64,000 nucleotides of DNA from Oceanospirillum sp048264105 (GCA_048264105.1 JBLXDJ010000004.1:62001-126000); one strand, 5' to 3'; shown: positions 43,823 to 53,286, counted from the first letter of the stretch. A program made the numbers and translations. The notes: generated from the letters alone by a model not told the origin.

Positions 43823-44401
43823 TTAGATTTTAAAAGTTACCCCAAAGTTGGTGGAGTAGATGTCTTCACTAACACCATCAATTGTATCGGAGTAATAACT
43901 GATATAGTCGAATGCAAGGTCTGTCCTAGTATTAATCTGATATTTAGCTCCAAAGCCATATGAAAGATCAGATTCAGTATTTGTTTCTTCTGCATATTGA
44001 GTGCTTGTGGAGACTTTTCCGGTGGCGGTTACTAAAGCTAATCCAAGGCGGCCATTGATTGCGAAGTCTGGACTAAGCTTATGAGTACCTACGGCGTGAG
44101 CTGCTAAAATGCGGTTTGTCTGATATTCCAGTGTCGTTGATCCAGATGACATCTGATCAGAACCCATGCCCAGAACAAACCGACCTTCGATTGCTACCTT
44201 ATCTGAGATTGGGCTACCGACATAACCTGACAAACTACCATGACTGAAGTCTATAGATGATGTTCCCACAGATAATTCATATGTTACAGGGCTGTATGCT
44301 ACTCCAGCATAGAGATTATCACTGGCTAAGCAGAGCGGGCTGGTAGAAGTTGCAGCAAGCAGAATTACAGGCGTGGCTTTCTTGAGAAGAGACTTTTTCA
44401 T
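43823..44401 (-). CDS. Small outer-membrane beta-barrel protein
   Basis: 192 residues with a signal peptide (KKSLLKKATPVILLAATSTSPLCLASD). The rest alternates polar and hydrophobic residues in strands (LYAGVAYSPVTYELSVG, YGFGAKYQINTRTDLAFDYISYYS) and ends in ...NFGVTFKI, close to the usual aromatic-ended barrel terminus. It resembles OmpW/OmpA-type 8-stranded barrels. More AT-rich than its neighbours. The function is unknown. Confidence 0.7.
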   Translation of the reverse strand: MKKSLLKKATPVILLAATSTSPLCLASDNLYAGVAYSPVTYELSVGTSSIDFSHGSLSGYVGSPISDKVAIEGRFVLGMGSDQMSSGSTTLEYQTNRILAAHAVGTHKLSPDFAINGRLGLALVTATGKVSTSTQYAEETNTESDLSYGFGAKYQINTRTDLAFDYISYYSDTIDGVSEDIYSTNFGVTFKI

Positions 44402-44497
44402 TGGATAGTTCCTTTAATCCATAAGATCCATATATGTAGAAGCGATAATATTTGTATGCTCAGCGGTTACAATTAGATCAAAGACTAGTTGCTAAGC

Positions 44498-45751
44498 TTA
44501 AACTACTTCTCCGGCAACCCAGCCGGAACTCCACGCCCATTGGAAGTTAAAGCCCCCCAGATGGCCGGAGACATCCACCACTTCACCGATAAAGTAGAGC
44601 CCCGGTGCTTTCTTCGCTTCCATTGTTTTGGAAGACAGCTCGTCGGTGTCGATGCCGCCTAAGGTCACCTCTGCGGTGCGGTAACCCTCGGTACCGGAGA
44701 TTTTCGGCTGCCAGCGATGCACCTTGTTGGCGATCTCTTCGATTTTAGCGTTGCTGAGGTCACTCATGGTGGTGTTGTCGAACCAGTGTTCGCACAGGGC
44801 TTTGGCCAGACGTGCGGGCAGGTGCTCACCCAGTACGGTTTTCAGCTCCACTTTCGGACGGCTCAGGCGCAGCTCTTTTAAGTGTTCATCCAGATCCAGA
44901 CCCGGAATCAGGTCGATCTCAAGGGTATCGCCGGATTGCCAGTAGGAGGAGATCTGCAGAACCGCAGGGCCGCTTAAGCCCCGGTGAGTAAAGAGCAGGC
45001 TGCCGGTAAAACTCATGCCCTCACGGGGTTTGCCCTTATCATTTTTGCTTCCTTTCACTGGCGTACAGCTTAGCGTTGCCGGTGTGCTGAGGCCGGACAG
45101 GGGTTCGGTCAGTTCCTTCTCTTCCGGTTGCAGAGTAAAGGGCACCAGAGCGGCAGAGCGGGGTAGTACCGCCAGACCAAACTGCTCGGCGATCTGATAA
45201 CCAAAACCGGAAGCGCCCATGGTCGGCATGGAAAGACCGCCGGTGGCGATCACCAGCGACTGGCAGCGCAGGGTCTCTTTCAGACCGTTCTGTTCAACGG
45301 TCAGCTGATAGCGATAGGGGGCGGCATCTTCCGGCAGTGTTCCGATACTGACCACTTCTGTTTTCAGGCGGATATGGGCACCGGCGTCGGAGACCTCCTG
45401 CAGCATCATATCCAGAATCGCCTTCGACTTATTATCCGAGAACAGCTGACCTTCCTCTTTCTCGTGATAAGGCAGGCCGTGTTTATCCACCAGCGCGATA
45501 AAGTCCCACTGGGTATAACGACTGAGGGCGGATTTGCAGAAATGCGGATTACGGGACAGGTAGCGGTTAGGCTCCACATAATAGTTGGTGAAGTTGCAGC
45601 GGCCGCCGCCGGATACCATGATCTTGTTACCAGCTTTGCGGGCGTGATCCAGAATCAGAACATCCCGCTGGCGCTGTCCGGCGCTGATGGCACACATAAG
45701 GCCTGCTGCACCGGCCCCGATAATAATGACGTCACGCTGTTGAATCTGCAT
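44498..45751 (-). CDS. NAD(P)/FAD-dependent oxidoreductase, YhiN/HI0933 family
   Basis: 417 residues. The FAD Rossmann motif is VIIIGAGAAGLMCAI. GNKIMVSGGGRCNFTN and the C-terminal GLYFIGEVVDVSGHLGGFNFQWAWSSG (ends given) are diagnostic for the HI0933 family. The physiological substrate is not established for the family. It has a clear ATG at 45751 and is a monocistronic unit. Confidence 0.88.
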   Translation of the reverse strand: MQIQQRDVIIIGAGAAGLMCAISAGQRQRDVLILDHARKAGNKIMVSGGGRCNFTNYYVEPNRYLSRNPHFCKSALSRYTQWDFIALVDKHGLPYHEKEEGQLFSDNKSKAILDMMLQEVSDAGAHIRLKTEVVSIGTLPEDAAPYRYQLTVEQNGLKETLRCQSLVIATGGLSMPTMGASGFGYQIAEQFGLAVLPRSAALVPFTLQPEEKELTEPLSGLSTPATLSCTPVKGSKNDKGKPREGMSFTGSLLFTHRGLSGPAVLQISSYWQSGDTLEIDLIPGLDLDEHLKELRLSRPKVELKTVLGEHLPARLAKALCEHWFDNTTMSDLSNAKIEEIANKVHRWQPKISGTEGYRTAEVTLGGIDTDELSSKTMEAKKAPGLYFIGEVVDVSGHLGGFNFQWAWSSGWVAGEVV

Positions 45752-45833
45752 CGCTTGCTACCCCGTTTTTGCCGAGGGCGAACTCTAGTGAAATGCCGGT
45801 GATGTGTAAAGCGGGACAGGGGATGTTTTACCG

Positions 45834-46004
45834 TCAATCCTGATTAGGAAGCGGGTAATGCTGGCGGTAGCTTTCTGCCAGTTCATTCAGGCGGAACAGA
45901 TCGGTCAGGCTGTTGACGTTAGTGACGGCCATCAGGCAGCGCACACCGTCAAGAAGGTTGTTGGTTTGCCACTGCTGAAGTGCTTTAAACTCATCTTCGG
46001 TCAT
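45834..46004 (-). CDS. Small hypothetical protein with strong ribosome binding site
   Basis: 56 residues (MTEDEFKALQQWQTNNLLDG, ending YRQHYPLPNQD). AGGAGG stands seven bases before the ATG at 46004. The composition is acidic, probably all-helical, and soluble. I recognise no family. It lies between the YhiN and DUF3095 genes in the same direction. Confidence 0.6.
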   Translation of the reverse strand: MTEDEFKALQQWQTNNLLDGVRCLMAVTNVNSLTDLFRLNELAESYRQHYPLPNQD

Positions 46005-46135
46005 ACTTCTTGCCTCCTGCTCAGAACACAGTGCCTGGTTATAACCTTGTGTCTGAAAACTGCGATCTCAAGTGTCGCAAGCGAGACTCTACGCCTGCCC
46101 TTGCTGCAATGCAATATGAACAGTATGGCGTTGTT

Positions 46136-47548
46136 CTATGAAGCTGGGGTTACTGGTTGGGGTTCTGACCTGTTTTCAGCCTGCCGCTGTTTTTTCAGGT
46201 GAGTCGCAGCCAGGGCGTAACCGCCATCGGCACCATCCACAAAGTGGAAGTGATCATGCCCGTGCTGAAATACCAGACAGGTCAGCAGGGCGGCTTCAGA
46301 GGTGCTGATCCCGTAGTAGAGCACACCTTTTTCCAGCTGTTGGCTTAACCAGTCTTCGAGTTGTGCGCGCTGCTCTGGTGTTCCGGCCAGTACCATGCGC
46401 AGCATATTATCGAACTTACGGTGATCGGAGTGGCGGATCATATCTTCTTTATAGCCGCCCCAGTTGTAGCCGTTAGCCACCATGTTGGTCGCCATCATGA
46501 TGCTGCCCATCAGGGCAATAAAACGGATCTTAACCGCGTAACCCAGTTTATAGAGCCAGCTTTTTCCGGCGCTGTAGAGGCGGGTTTCGGTGCGCAGTTT
46601 CTCATTAGAGAAGGTCATCTGCATGTTGTTGGCCTGCAGCGGGTGATGCTGATCCCGGTCACCGTAGATCTCCGTGATTTTCGCCATGGTGTCCTGATAG
46701 AGCCGGCTTTGCTCCGCCAGTGTGGTGCAGCGGCTTTCAATCAGCAGGGAGACGGTTTCATCTCTGGGGCTGGGGATACGATCCCAGCGGCACTGCAGGC
46801 CGGAGAAGTCTGCTTCTGCCGGAATCGAATCCGGTATCGCATATCTGACCGGATCTTTTTTCAGCCAGACCTCGGCTTCGGTCATACCGCTACCGGCGAA
46901 GGCCGCCTGAAAGGCGTGATCGCTGACCTGCATCTTGCTGACTAACAGCTCATGACCGGCGGCTCTCAGATCGGATACCGCGACAAAACCGGTACGCAGC
47001 TCCAGATTGTAAGCCTCGGTGGAAACCTTCTGGGTGCCTTTCAGTGCTGCCAGTGCAGCATCCAGATAGCAGGGCGGGATGCAGAAGGATGCGCCATCGC
47101 CACCAAAAACGTAGGGGATATTTTCCCGGCTGTGGATCGCTGCTTCCGGCCCGGCATCCTGGGTTGATCTTTCCGGCGTTGCCGTCTGATCATTGTCCGA
47201 TTGACTGTTATCAGAAGGGTGAGGCTCGGCGTCACACTGGTCACTGATCACCTGTTCGCAGGCGTTCAGTACCGCGATAATGCAGCTGGCCCCCAGGGTG
47301 TTCACATCCTGATAGCGGTTGTTGAGAATCGCGCCGGTGGAGTTGACCACATCCGCCACCAGCACGTACCAGTCGTCCGGCACCGGTTGGTAGGTATCCA
47401 GATTAAGCAGCAGGGAGAAGTCTTTGACGGCGGTCAGGTCGCGATAGAAGCCGCTGTTAAGGCTTGCGCCTGTATCGGGTGAGGCTTTGTCCGGTGAACC
47501 TGTGTCCGTAGAGCCTGAGCGTGTTATTCCTGCTTTGAACTGATCCAT
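46136..47548 (-). CDS. DUF3095 protein with nucleotidyl cyclase-like metal motifs
   Basis: 470 residues. WYVLVADVVNSTGAILNNRY near residue 60 and PYVFGGDGASFCIPP near residue 150 place two Asp residues where class III nucleotidyl cyclases keep their metal ligands. The whole protein matches my memory of DUF3095. The C-terminal half (residues ~280-460) is unlike cyclases: DMIRHSDHRKFDNMLRMVL and FQHGHDHFHFVDGADGGYALAA. Cyclase activity is inference. The N-terminal ~30 residues are low-complexity and Ser/Asp-rich. Confidence 0.72.
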   Translation of the reverse strand: MDQFKAGITRSGSTDTGSPDKASPDTGASLNSGFYRDLTAVKDFSLLLNLDTYQPVPDDWYVLVADVVNSTGAILNNRYQDVNTLGASCIIAVLNACEQVISDQCDAEPHPSDNSQSDNDQTATPERSTQDAGPEAAIHSRENIPYVFGGDGASFCIPPCYLDAALAALKGTQKVSTEAYNLELRTGFVAVSDLRAAGHELLVSKMQVSDHAFQAAFAGSGMTEAEVWLKKDPVRYAIPDSIPAEADFSGLQCRWDRIPSPRDETVSLLIESRCTTLAEQSRLYQDTMAKITEIYGDRDQHHPLQANNMQMTFSNEKLRTETRLYSAGKSWLYKLGYAVKIRFIALMGSIMMATNMVANGYNWGGYKEDMIRHSDHRKFDNMLRMVLAGTPEQRAQLEDWLSQQLEKGVLYYGISTSEAALLTCLVFQHGHDHFHFVDGADGGYALAATHLKKQRQAENRSEPQPVTPAS

Positions 47549-47612
47549 TTTCCCTCACCTGCCTGATGCTGTTTGTCGGAGCGCGCCAACGTGATGACCT
47601 AAGGTTAACTGA

Positions 47613-48785
47613 CTATACGCTCCCCTCGGCACAATAGTTTCGGTTAAAGGCATCTTTAATCTGATCGGTGGTTAAATCACTCAGCAATAACAGGGTTAGT
47701 TTGCTGAGCGCCGCCTCGCAGGTCATCGCGCCACCGCTGATAATACCGGCATCTGCCAGAGCAGAACCCGCCGCATAATTCATACTGACCGGCCCCTGCG
47801 GACATTGACTGCGGTTCACGATCACCACGCCGCGATCTGTTGCCGCTTTAAAGGCCGCCAGCAAGGGTTGATTCAGATCCGGTGCGTTACCGCTGCCATA
47901 GCTTTCCAGAATAACGCCTTTAACCGGTTCTGCCAGCAGGCTCTCAATCTGCTGCGCCTGAATCCCCGGCCAAAGTTTCAGAATCACCACCTGAGGGATC
48001 TCATTCGTGCTTTCAGTGCTGATCAGCGGGAAGTCTGTCGCGGATAAACCGGATGCGGGGTTTGCAGATGCATCCCAGCTGAGCTGCCCCTCAGAACATA
48101 AGCCAAGGGCTGGCAGGTTGATGCTGTCAAAACCCTGTGGTGAATACGTGCTGACTTTGCTGGCGCGGTTGCCCTGCAGGATCTTGTCGCCAAAGACGAT
48201 CAGACCGGCATTTTGCTGTAATGGCTGGCGGATCAGGCTGTTGGCAACCAAAAGGGACGCTTCGACATTACTCAGGGCATCGCTGGCTTCTTTCTCTAAT
48301 GGGTATTGAGAGCCGGTCACAATGCAGGGCAGTGATGTGGGCAGCAGAAAGCTCAGCGCAGACGCGGTATAAGCCAGGGTGTCCGTACCATGCAGCACAA
48401 TAAAAGCCTGATACTGATCGGCGTAACTGCGGATCAACCCGTTCAGATCCAGCCAGTCCTGAGGTGTCGCGTTGGAACTGTCGATCAGGCGGGGCAGCGT
48501 CAGCAGGTCAAAATCCGGTAGTGCGGTTAAGCGATTGTCCGGCAGGGTCTCCAGTTGTTTCAGCAGACGCGCCGCCATATTGTCGCCGGGTACGAGCCCC
48601 TTATCGCTTTCCACCATGCCGATGGTGCCGCCGGTGTAGATCACTGCAATGTGAGCGGTATCGGTGCTCTTTTTATGCAGATCATGGCTTTCATGCTTAT
48701 CACTGTTTTCAGGTTGATCCACAGCGGAAGATGATATCGCTTCAAAACGATGGGCGGCCGGATAGATGCGGGTTACGTTAGGCAT
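47613..48785 (-). CDS. L-asparaginase, type I-like
   Basis: 390 residues. The nucleophile motif is VIYTGGTIGMV, and FIVLHGTDTLAYTASALSFLL carries the second catalytic block. There is no signal peptide, so it is probably cytoplasmic like AnsA. The N-terminal ~45 residues before the catalytic core are longer than usual and Ser/His-rich. It hydrolyses asparagine to aspartate and ammonia. It is divergent from the 5-oxoprolinase genes. Confidence 0.83.
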   Translation of the reverse strand: MPNVTRIYPAAHRFEAISSSAVDQPENSDKHESHDLHKKSTDTAHIAVIYTGGTIGMVESDKGLVPGDNMAARLLKQLETLPDNRLTALPDFDLLTLPRLIDSSNATPQDWLDLNGLIRSYADQYQAFIVLHGTDTLAYTASALSFLLPTSLPCIVTGSQYPLEKEASDALSNVEASLLVANSLIRQPLQQNAGLIVFGDKILQGNRASKVSTYSPQGFDSINLPALGLCSEGQLSWDASANPASGLSATDFPLISTESTNEIPQVVILKLWPGIQAQQIESLLAEPVKGVILESYGSGNAPDLNQPLLAAFKAATDRGVVIVNRSQCPQGPVSMNYAAGSALADAGIISGGAMTCEAALSKLTLLLLSDLTTDQIKDAFNRNYCAEGSV

Positions 48786-48992
48786 GGTTAAGCTGCTCTC
48801 TGGGTTTAAGGGGCTGAACCTACTTAGGTTAAGGCTAAGGTTAAGGTTCAGGTCGCTGCGGTGACAGGCTATAATCTGGCTGAATAGTCACAAAAAATTG
48901 TAATAAAAACAGCGTGTTTTATCATCCTGTAGATACCTTTCCAAAAAAGAAATAAATCGGAAGCAACCGCACGGCAGAGGCCTGAAAGCGCT

Positions 48993-49742
48993 ATGAAACT
49001 GAATTGTGATCTGGGCGAAAGTTTTGGCAGCTGGTCCATGGGAATGGATCAGGCGGTGATGCCCTATATCGATATGGCCAACATCGCCTGCGGCTTTCAT
49101 GCCTCTGACCCGCTGATTATGCGCGATACCATGGCGCTGGCCAATCAACATGGCGTGCAGATTGGCGCTCATCCCGCCTATCCGGATCTGGTGGGTTTTG
49201 GCCGTCGCAGTATGGCCTGCTCCTTTGATGAGATCTACAGCATGGTGCTCTATCAGCTGGGAGCCCTGCAGGGGATCTGTCAGGCGCATGGCGAGAGGGT
49301 TCGCTACGTGAAGCCGCACGGCGCGCTGTACAACGATATGATGCAGCAGCCCGATGTGCTGAAGGCGATTCTGCAGGCGGTTGTCGATTTTAGTGCAGGG
49401 CAGGATGATCCTCTGCCGGTACTTGTGATGGCGACTGCAGACAACAGTGAACAGCTGCAACTGGCCGATGAACTGGGTGCGATCCTGATGTTCGAAGCCT
49501 TCGCCGACCGTGCCTACGATGAAAAAGGCATGCTGGTGAACCGCCGTATTGAAGGCGCGGTCTATCACGATCAGCAGCAGGTGGTGCAGCAGGCGCTGGC
49601 CATTGCCCGTGGCGACGGGATTGCCACCCTGTCGCCGGGCGTTAACGTGATGCTGAAGGCCGATACCCTGTGTGTTCACGGTGATAACGACGCCTCTTTG
49701 CAGGCGGTAAAAGCGATACGTCAGGCGCTGGATGCGCTTTGA
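48993..49742 (+). CDS. pxpA: 5-Oxoprolinase subunit A (PxpA, LamB/YcsF family)
   Basis: 249 residues. MKLNCDLGESFGSWSMGMDQ is the family signature, with ANIACGFHASDPLIMRDTM and VKPHGALYNDMMQ following. It is one component of the ATP-dependent 5-oxoprolinase that recycles pyroglutamate to glutamate. Its stop lies inside the open frame of the fused subunit BC gene, so the genes are adjacent and co-transcribed. Confidence 0.92.
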   Translation: MKLNCDLGESFGSWSMGMDQAVMPYIDMANIACGFHASDPLIMRDTMALANQHGVQIGAHPAYPDLVGFGRRSMACSFDEIYSMVLYQLGALQGICQAHGERVRYVKPHGALYNDMMQQPDVLKAILQAVVDFSAGQDDPLPVLVMATADNSEQLQLADELGAILMFEAFADRAYDEKGMLVNRRIEGAVYHDQQQVVQQALAIARGDGIATLSPGVNVMLKADTLCVHGDNDASLQAVKAIRQALDAL

Positions 49743-49782
49743 TGGAAACTCAGATTTTCAGAACTACCGGAATTTAAACTCT

Positions 49783-51483
49783 ATGGTGCGCATCGAAACA
49801 GCCTCTACCGACAGCCTGATTCTCTATTTTGCGGCGAAATCCAGCCCTCAGCTGAGTGCGAAAATCGCACAGGCCTGTGAACAGATGCGTCCCCTGAAAG
49901 GCATTACCGATCTGATACCGGCCTATACCTCGGTACTGGTCACCTTTGACCTGTTACTGGTGGATGCCGCGCAACTGCGCCTGCAGCTGGAAACCTTACT
50001 GGCTGATCTTTCATCGGTTGATCAACCTGATGCCGAAGCGGGAAAAGAGGTCAGGATTCCGGTTTATTATGCGCCGGAAGTCGCACCGGATCTGGAAGCG
50101 CTGGCAGAAGCAAAAGGTTTCACTGTCGATGAGGTGATTCAGCGTCACAGTCAGAAAAGCTATCGGGTCGCCGCCATCGGCTTTGCCCCCGGTTTTGCTT
50201 ATCTGGGTGATGTGGATGACAGCATCGCCCAGCCCCGACATGAAACGCCGCGCCTTGCGGTAGCCAAAGGTTCTGTCGCTATCGCCGGAACCCAGACCGC
50301 GGTTTATCCGCTGGAATCCCCCGGTGGCTGGAATATTATCGGCCGCACACCACAGGCGATGATCGACCGTTCTCTGCCCGAGCTGACGCCGTTATCCCCC
50401 GGTGATGCGGTACGTTTTGAACCCATCAGCCGCGAGCAGTTTCTGGCGCTGGGTGGGGTTCTGGATTCTGATACGTCTTCGGATCAGGCTGTGCAAAGCG
50501 ATACTGTTGCAGCGGATAACCGTACGTCACAGGACGTTGGCTTTAGCGTGATCCATCCGGGGCTGATGTCTCAGCTGCAGGATGGTGGCCGTATCGGGCA
50601 TCAGCATGTGGGGCTGACCACAGGCGGCCCGCTGGATGAACACGCCTTTCTCTGGGCAAACCATCTGCTGAAGAATCCCTGGGATGCCGCTGCGGTCGAG
50701 ATCAGCTTTGGCGGACTGAAACTGCAGGCACAGGTGGATACCCTGATCGCGGTGACCGGTGCAGATCTGGCGATTACCGTTAATGATGAACCGGCGGCCA
50801 ACTGGGAGGTGATTCCGGTACGCGCCGGAGATCGTCTGGAGTTTGGTTATCCCCGTTCCGGCACCCGGGCGTATCTGGCGGTGAAAGGCGGCTTTAAAGC
50901 CGAAAAGAGCTTTGGCAGTGTCGCCACCGTGCAGCGCGAACAGATGGGCGGTCTGCAGGGGGATGGCAAACCTCTGGCCTTTGGTGATTGTCTGCCCTGC
51001 GATGAGCAGGAGCACCGTAAAGACCCTCAGCTGCAACGGCTGATCGGCAAGCGCGTGAGCAACAACTATCTGCCGGATTATTCCGAACCTCTGGTGCTGC
51101 GGGTGATTGCCGGTTATCAGTACGATGCCTTTACGGCGGAGGAGCTGGAGCGCTTCTTTGAGCAGGAGTATCAGATTTCACCGGACAGTGATCGCATGGG
51201 CGTTCGCCTGCAGGGCGCGCCGATTAAAGCGCTGCAGGCCGGAATCACGTCCGAGGGTATCGCTTTGGGGGCGATTCAGATCCCGCCGGACGGTCAGCCC
51301 ATTGTGCTGATGCGGGATCGTCAGACCATTGGCGGCTACCCGAAACTGGGTTGTGTTTATCCGCCGGATACCGGTCAGCTCGCGCAGCGTCATCCTAATA
51401 CCAAGGTGCGTTTTGAGCTGATGCCGCGTCATGAAGCCCAGCAGGATCTGATGCGCTTTTATCGGTATTTCCGCAAAGCCTGA
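49783..51483 (+). CDS. 5-Oxoprolinase subunits B and C fused in one protein (PxpB-PxpC)
   Basis: 566 residues from ATG 49783 (MVRIETASTD); the frame is open from 49732, overlapping pxpA. Residues ~1-225 are the PxpB (KipI) part: YRVAAIGFAPGFAYLGDVDD and VYPLESPGGWNIIGRTP. Residues ~240-560 are the PxpC (KipA) part: HPGLMSQLQDGGRIGHQHVG, GGPLDEHAFLWANHLL and GGYPKLGCVYPPDTGQL. In E. coli the subunits are separate proteins; fusions occur in other proteobacteria. Confidence 0.9.
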   Translation: MVRIETASTDSLILYFAAKSSPQLSAKIAQACEQMRPLKGITDLIPAYTSVLVTFDLLLVDAAQLRLQLETLLADLSSVDQPDAEAGKEVRIPVYYAPEVAPDLEALAEAKGFTVDEVIQRHSQKSYRVAAIGFAPGFAYLGDVDDSIAQPRHETPRLAVAKGSVAIAGTQTAVYPLESPGGWNIIGRTPQAMIDRSLPELTPLSPGDAVRFEPISREQFLALGGVLDSDTSSDQAVQSDTVAADNRTSQDVGFSVIHPGLMSQLQDGGRIGHQHVGLTTGGPLDEHAFLWANHLLKNPWDAAAVEISFGGLKLQAQVDTLIAVTGADLAITVNDEPAANWEVIPVRAGDRLEFGYPRSGTRAYLAVKGGFKAEKSFGSVATVQREQMGGLQGDGKPLAFGDCLPCDEQEHRKDPQLQRLIGKRVSNNYLPDYSEPLVLRVIAGYQYDAFTAEELERFFEQEYQISPDSDRMGVRLQGAPIKALQAGITSEGIALGAIQIPPDGQPIVLMRDRQTIGGYPKLGCVYPPDTGQLAQRHPNTKVRFELMPRHEAQQDLMRFYRYFRKA

Positions 51484-51726
51484 TCAGAGATCCAGCGGCG
51501 GACGCGCCAGTTCGTGACCATAGGCCTGATTCAGCAGATGCTCCATCGCCTTCAGGTTCAGCTCTACCATGTACTGCTTTCCATTGACCAGTTCCACCGT
51601 GGTCGAGAGGGTATCTTCTGCGGTGATCTGCAGAATATGATCCGCGTGAATCAGGTGATAGACCACATCGTTGCCGACACAGATCGGCAGGCGTAAAAAC
51701 GGGTTACGGCTAGGGCGGCTCATCAT
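51484..51726 (-). CDS. Small hypothetical protein next to the COG0523 GTPase
   Basis: 80 residues (MMSRPSRNPFLRLPICVGND, ending GHELARPPLDL). It is predicted soluble and mostly beta-strand. It ends one base after the convergent PxpBC stop. It starts 55 bases from the Zur-like box and could share it with the divergent GTPase gene (inference). No family recognised. Confidence 0.55.
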   Translation of the reverse strand: MMSRPSRNPFLRLPICVGNDVVYHLIHADHILQITAEDTLSTTVELVNGKQYMVELNLKAMEHLLNQAYGHELARPPLDL

Positions 51727-51780
51727 AGCTCCTTTCTGAAAAGGGGATTCCCGGTTGTTAATTTATCCGGCAGACATTTA

Positions 51781-51801
51781 AAATGTTATGTTGTAACATT
51801 T
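51781..51801. promoter_or_regulatory. Zur-like zinc-repressor box
   Basis: AAATGTTA and TAACATTT are exact inverted arms around TGTTG. This fits the gammaproteobacterial Zur pattern GTTATA-type palindrome (from memory). It lies between a small minus-strand gene and the zinc-type GTPase gene. Confidence 0.7.
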
Positions 51802-51873
51802 TTCCGGTTTCTACTATTTTATACGGGCTTCTGTCGTTGTATCAGCAGCCCGGTTGTCCTGCAGGAGTTTCTC

Positions 51874-53025
51874 TTGAGCCTACCACAGTCACGACCTTCC
51901 AAAAGCCCCGCCGATAAAAAATCAGCGCGCAGGATTCCAACCCATCTGATTACCGGTTTTCTGGGGGTGGGTAAAACCACTGCCATCCGTCATCTGTTAG
52001 AGCAGAAGCCTGCGCATGAGAAGTGGGTTGTGGTGGTGAATGAGTTTGGTCAGATCGGTATCGATCAGGCGGCGTATCCGGAGTCGGGAGCTGATGAGGC
52101 AGAGGGCGGACTTAAGGTGCAGGAGCTACCCGGTGGCTGTATCTGCTGTAGCCTGGGTGTGGTGCTGTCGGCCACCTTGGTTAAGCTGATCCGCCTGCAT
52201 AAACCGGATCGCCTGATTATTGAACCCACCGGTATCGGCCATCCTGCCGGTATTCTGGATACCCTGACCAGCGAAACCTTCGCCCCTGTGCTGGATGTGC
52301 GGGCGGTGATCTGTCTGGTTGACCCCCGCGCTATTGAAGATCCCCGCGTGCAGGAGCATGAGATCTTTCAGGATCAGCTGAGTCTTTCCGATATTCTGGT
52401 GCTGAACAAAACCGATCTGGCGACGGAAGAGCAAACCGCCCGCTTTGAACGGGCAGCACTGGGTATGTTCCCGCCAAAACAGCGGGTGGTTCGTGCCGCA
52501 CAGGGGCAGATCGATATGAGCCTGCTAGCGCTGGGGCGTGACGGTGTTTTCTACGCTCAGGAAGTGGCGCAGCATGATCATGGGCGCAGTCATCATCACG
52601 ATCACGACCATTATAATCATGAGCATGATCATCATCACGACCATTCCCACGGCGAAATTGCCGGTGCCTCACCAGAAGCCTTCTCCGCCGATGCCCTGCA
52701 GCAGGTACAGCTGGGTCAACCGGTTCGTTTGTCCGGCGCGGGTGCAGGGGTTTATACCATCGGCTGGTTGTTCCACCCGGAGGATCAGTTTGATGAGACT
52801 AAGCTGGTGAACTGGCTGGAATCCGTACCGGATCTGCTGCGCCTGAAAGCCGTGTATCGTATTCGGGATCAGTGGCAGTTCTACAACCGTGTCAGCAGCG
52901 AATCCGACCGCTTCCCCATTGCCTACCGACGGGACTCCCGTTTTGAACTGATCAGCCCGCAGCCATTTGAGGCTGTTGAAGCGTTAGAGACGGGGTTAAA
53001 GGCGTGTCTTAAAGCGGTGGGCTAA
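51874..53025 (+). CDS. COG0523 (CobW/ZNG1-like) zinc-responsive metallochaperone GTPase
   Basis: 383 residues. P-loop GFLGVGKTTAI near residue 30, the metal-binding GGCICCSLG (CxCC) near residue 90, and NKTDL for guanine recognition. Residues ~230-260 form a His-rich stretch (HDHGRSHHHDHDHYNHEHDHHH, longer in total). The CobW_C domain follows to the end. It should transfer zinc to client enzymes when zinc is scarce. A Zur-like palindrome 70 bases upstream supports control by zinc. The start is TTG 51874, after CAGGAG. Confidence 0.87.
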   Translation: MSLPQSRPSKSPADKKSARRIPTHLITGFLGVGKTTAIRHLLEQKPAHEKWVVVVNEFGQIGIDQAAYPESGADEAEGGLKVQELPGGCICCSLGVVLSATLVKLIRLHKPDRLIIEPTGIGHPAGILDTLTSETFAPVLDVRAVICLVDPRAIEDPRVQEHEIFQDQLSLSDILVLNKTDLATEEQTARFERAALGMFPPKQRVVRAAQGQIDMSLLALGRDGVFYAQEVAQHDHGRSHHHDHDHYNHEHDHHHDHSHGEIAGASPEAFSADALQQVQLGQPVRLSGAGAGVYTIGWLFHPEDQFDETKLVNWLESVPDLLRLKAVYRIRDQWQFYNRVSSESDRFPIAYRRDSRFELISPQPFEAVEALETGLKACLKAVG

Positions 53026-53080
53026 ATCGCATTATTGCTGCCGGCGCTGAATATCGAGTCAGCCGCTAGTTCCTCATTTC

Positions 53081-53103
53081 AAGGCGGGCAATCAGCCCGC
53101 CTT
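53081..53103 (+). terminator. Hairpin after the COG0523 gene
   Basis: AAGGCGGGC and GCCCGCCTT form a 9-bp stem with a 5-base loop. No T-run. It marks the left edge of the AT-rich island. Confidence 0.5.
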
Positions 53104-53254
53104 ATCAGACCTTCTTCGCGGTTGTATTCTTAATTAGCTTCCGATAAATTTCCAAACCATCAAATGTTGTAAACCGTGTGCTTGTTTGGTTTAAGCCTCA
53201 GCGCATGGCCGCTTTTAAGGTAAAGAGCAAGCTTAAAGACGCGCAAGCGCAATG

Positions 53255-53286
53255 GCAGGGAAGCAGTCAGATCAGAAGATGGATTT
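53255..53286 (+). repeat. 32-bp perfect repeat, copy B, upstream of the Pycsar-like genes
   Basis: Identical over 32 bases to 13781-13812, in the same orientation relative to the genes that follow. It begins about 170 bases after the GC-rich hairpin 53081-53103 and 85 bases before the first island gene. The preceding GCGCAAGCGC also resembles the GCGCATGCGC before copy A. Confidence 0.85.
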
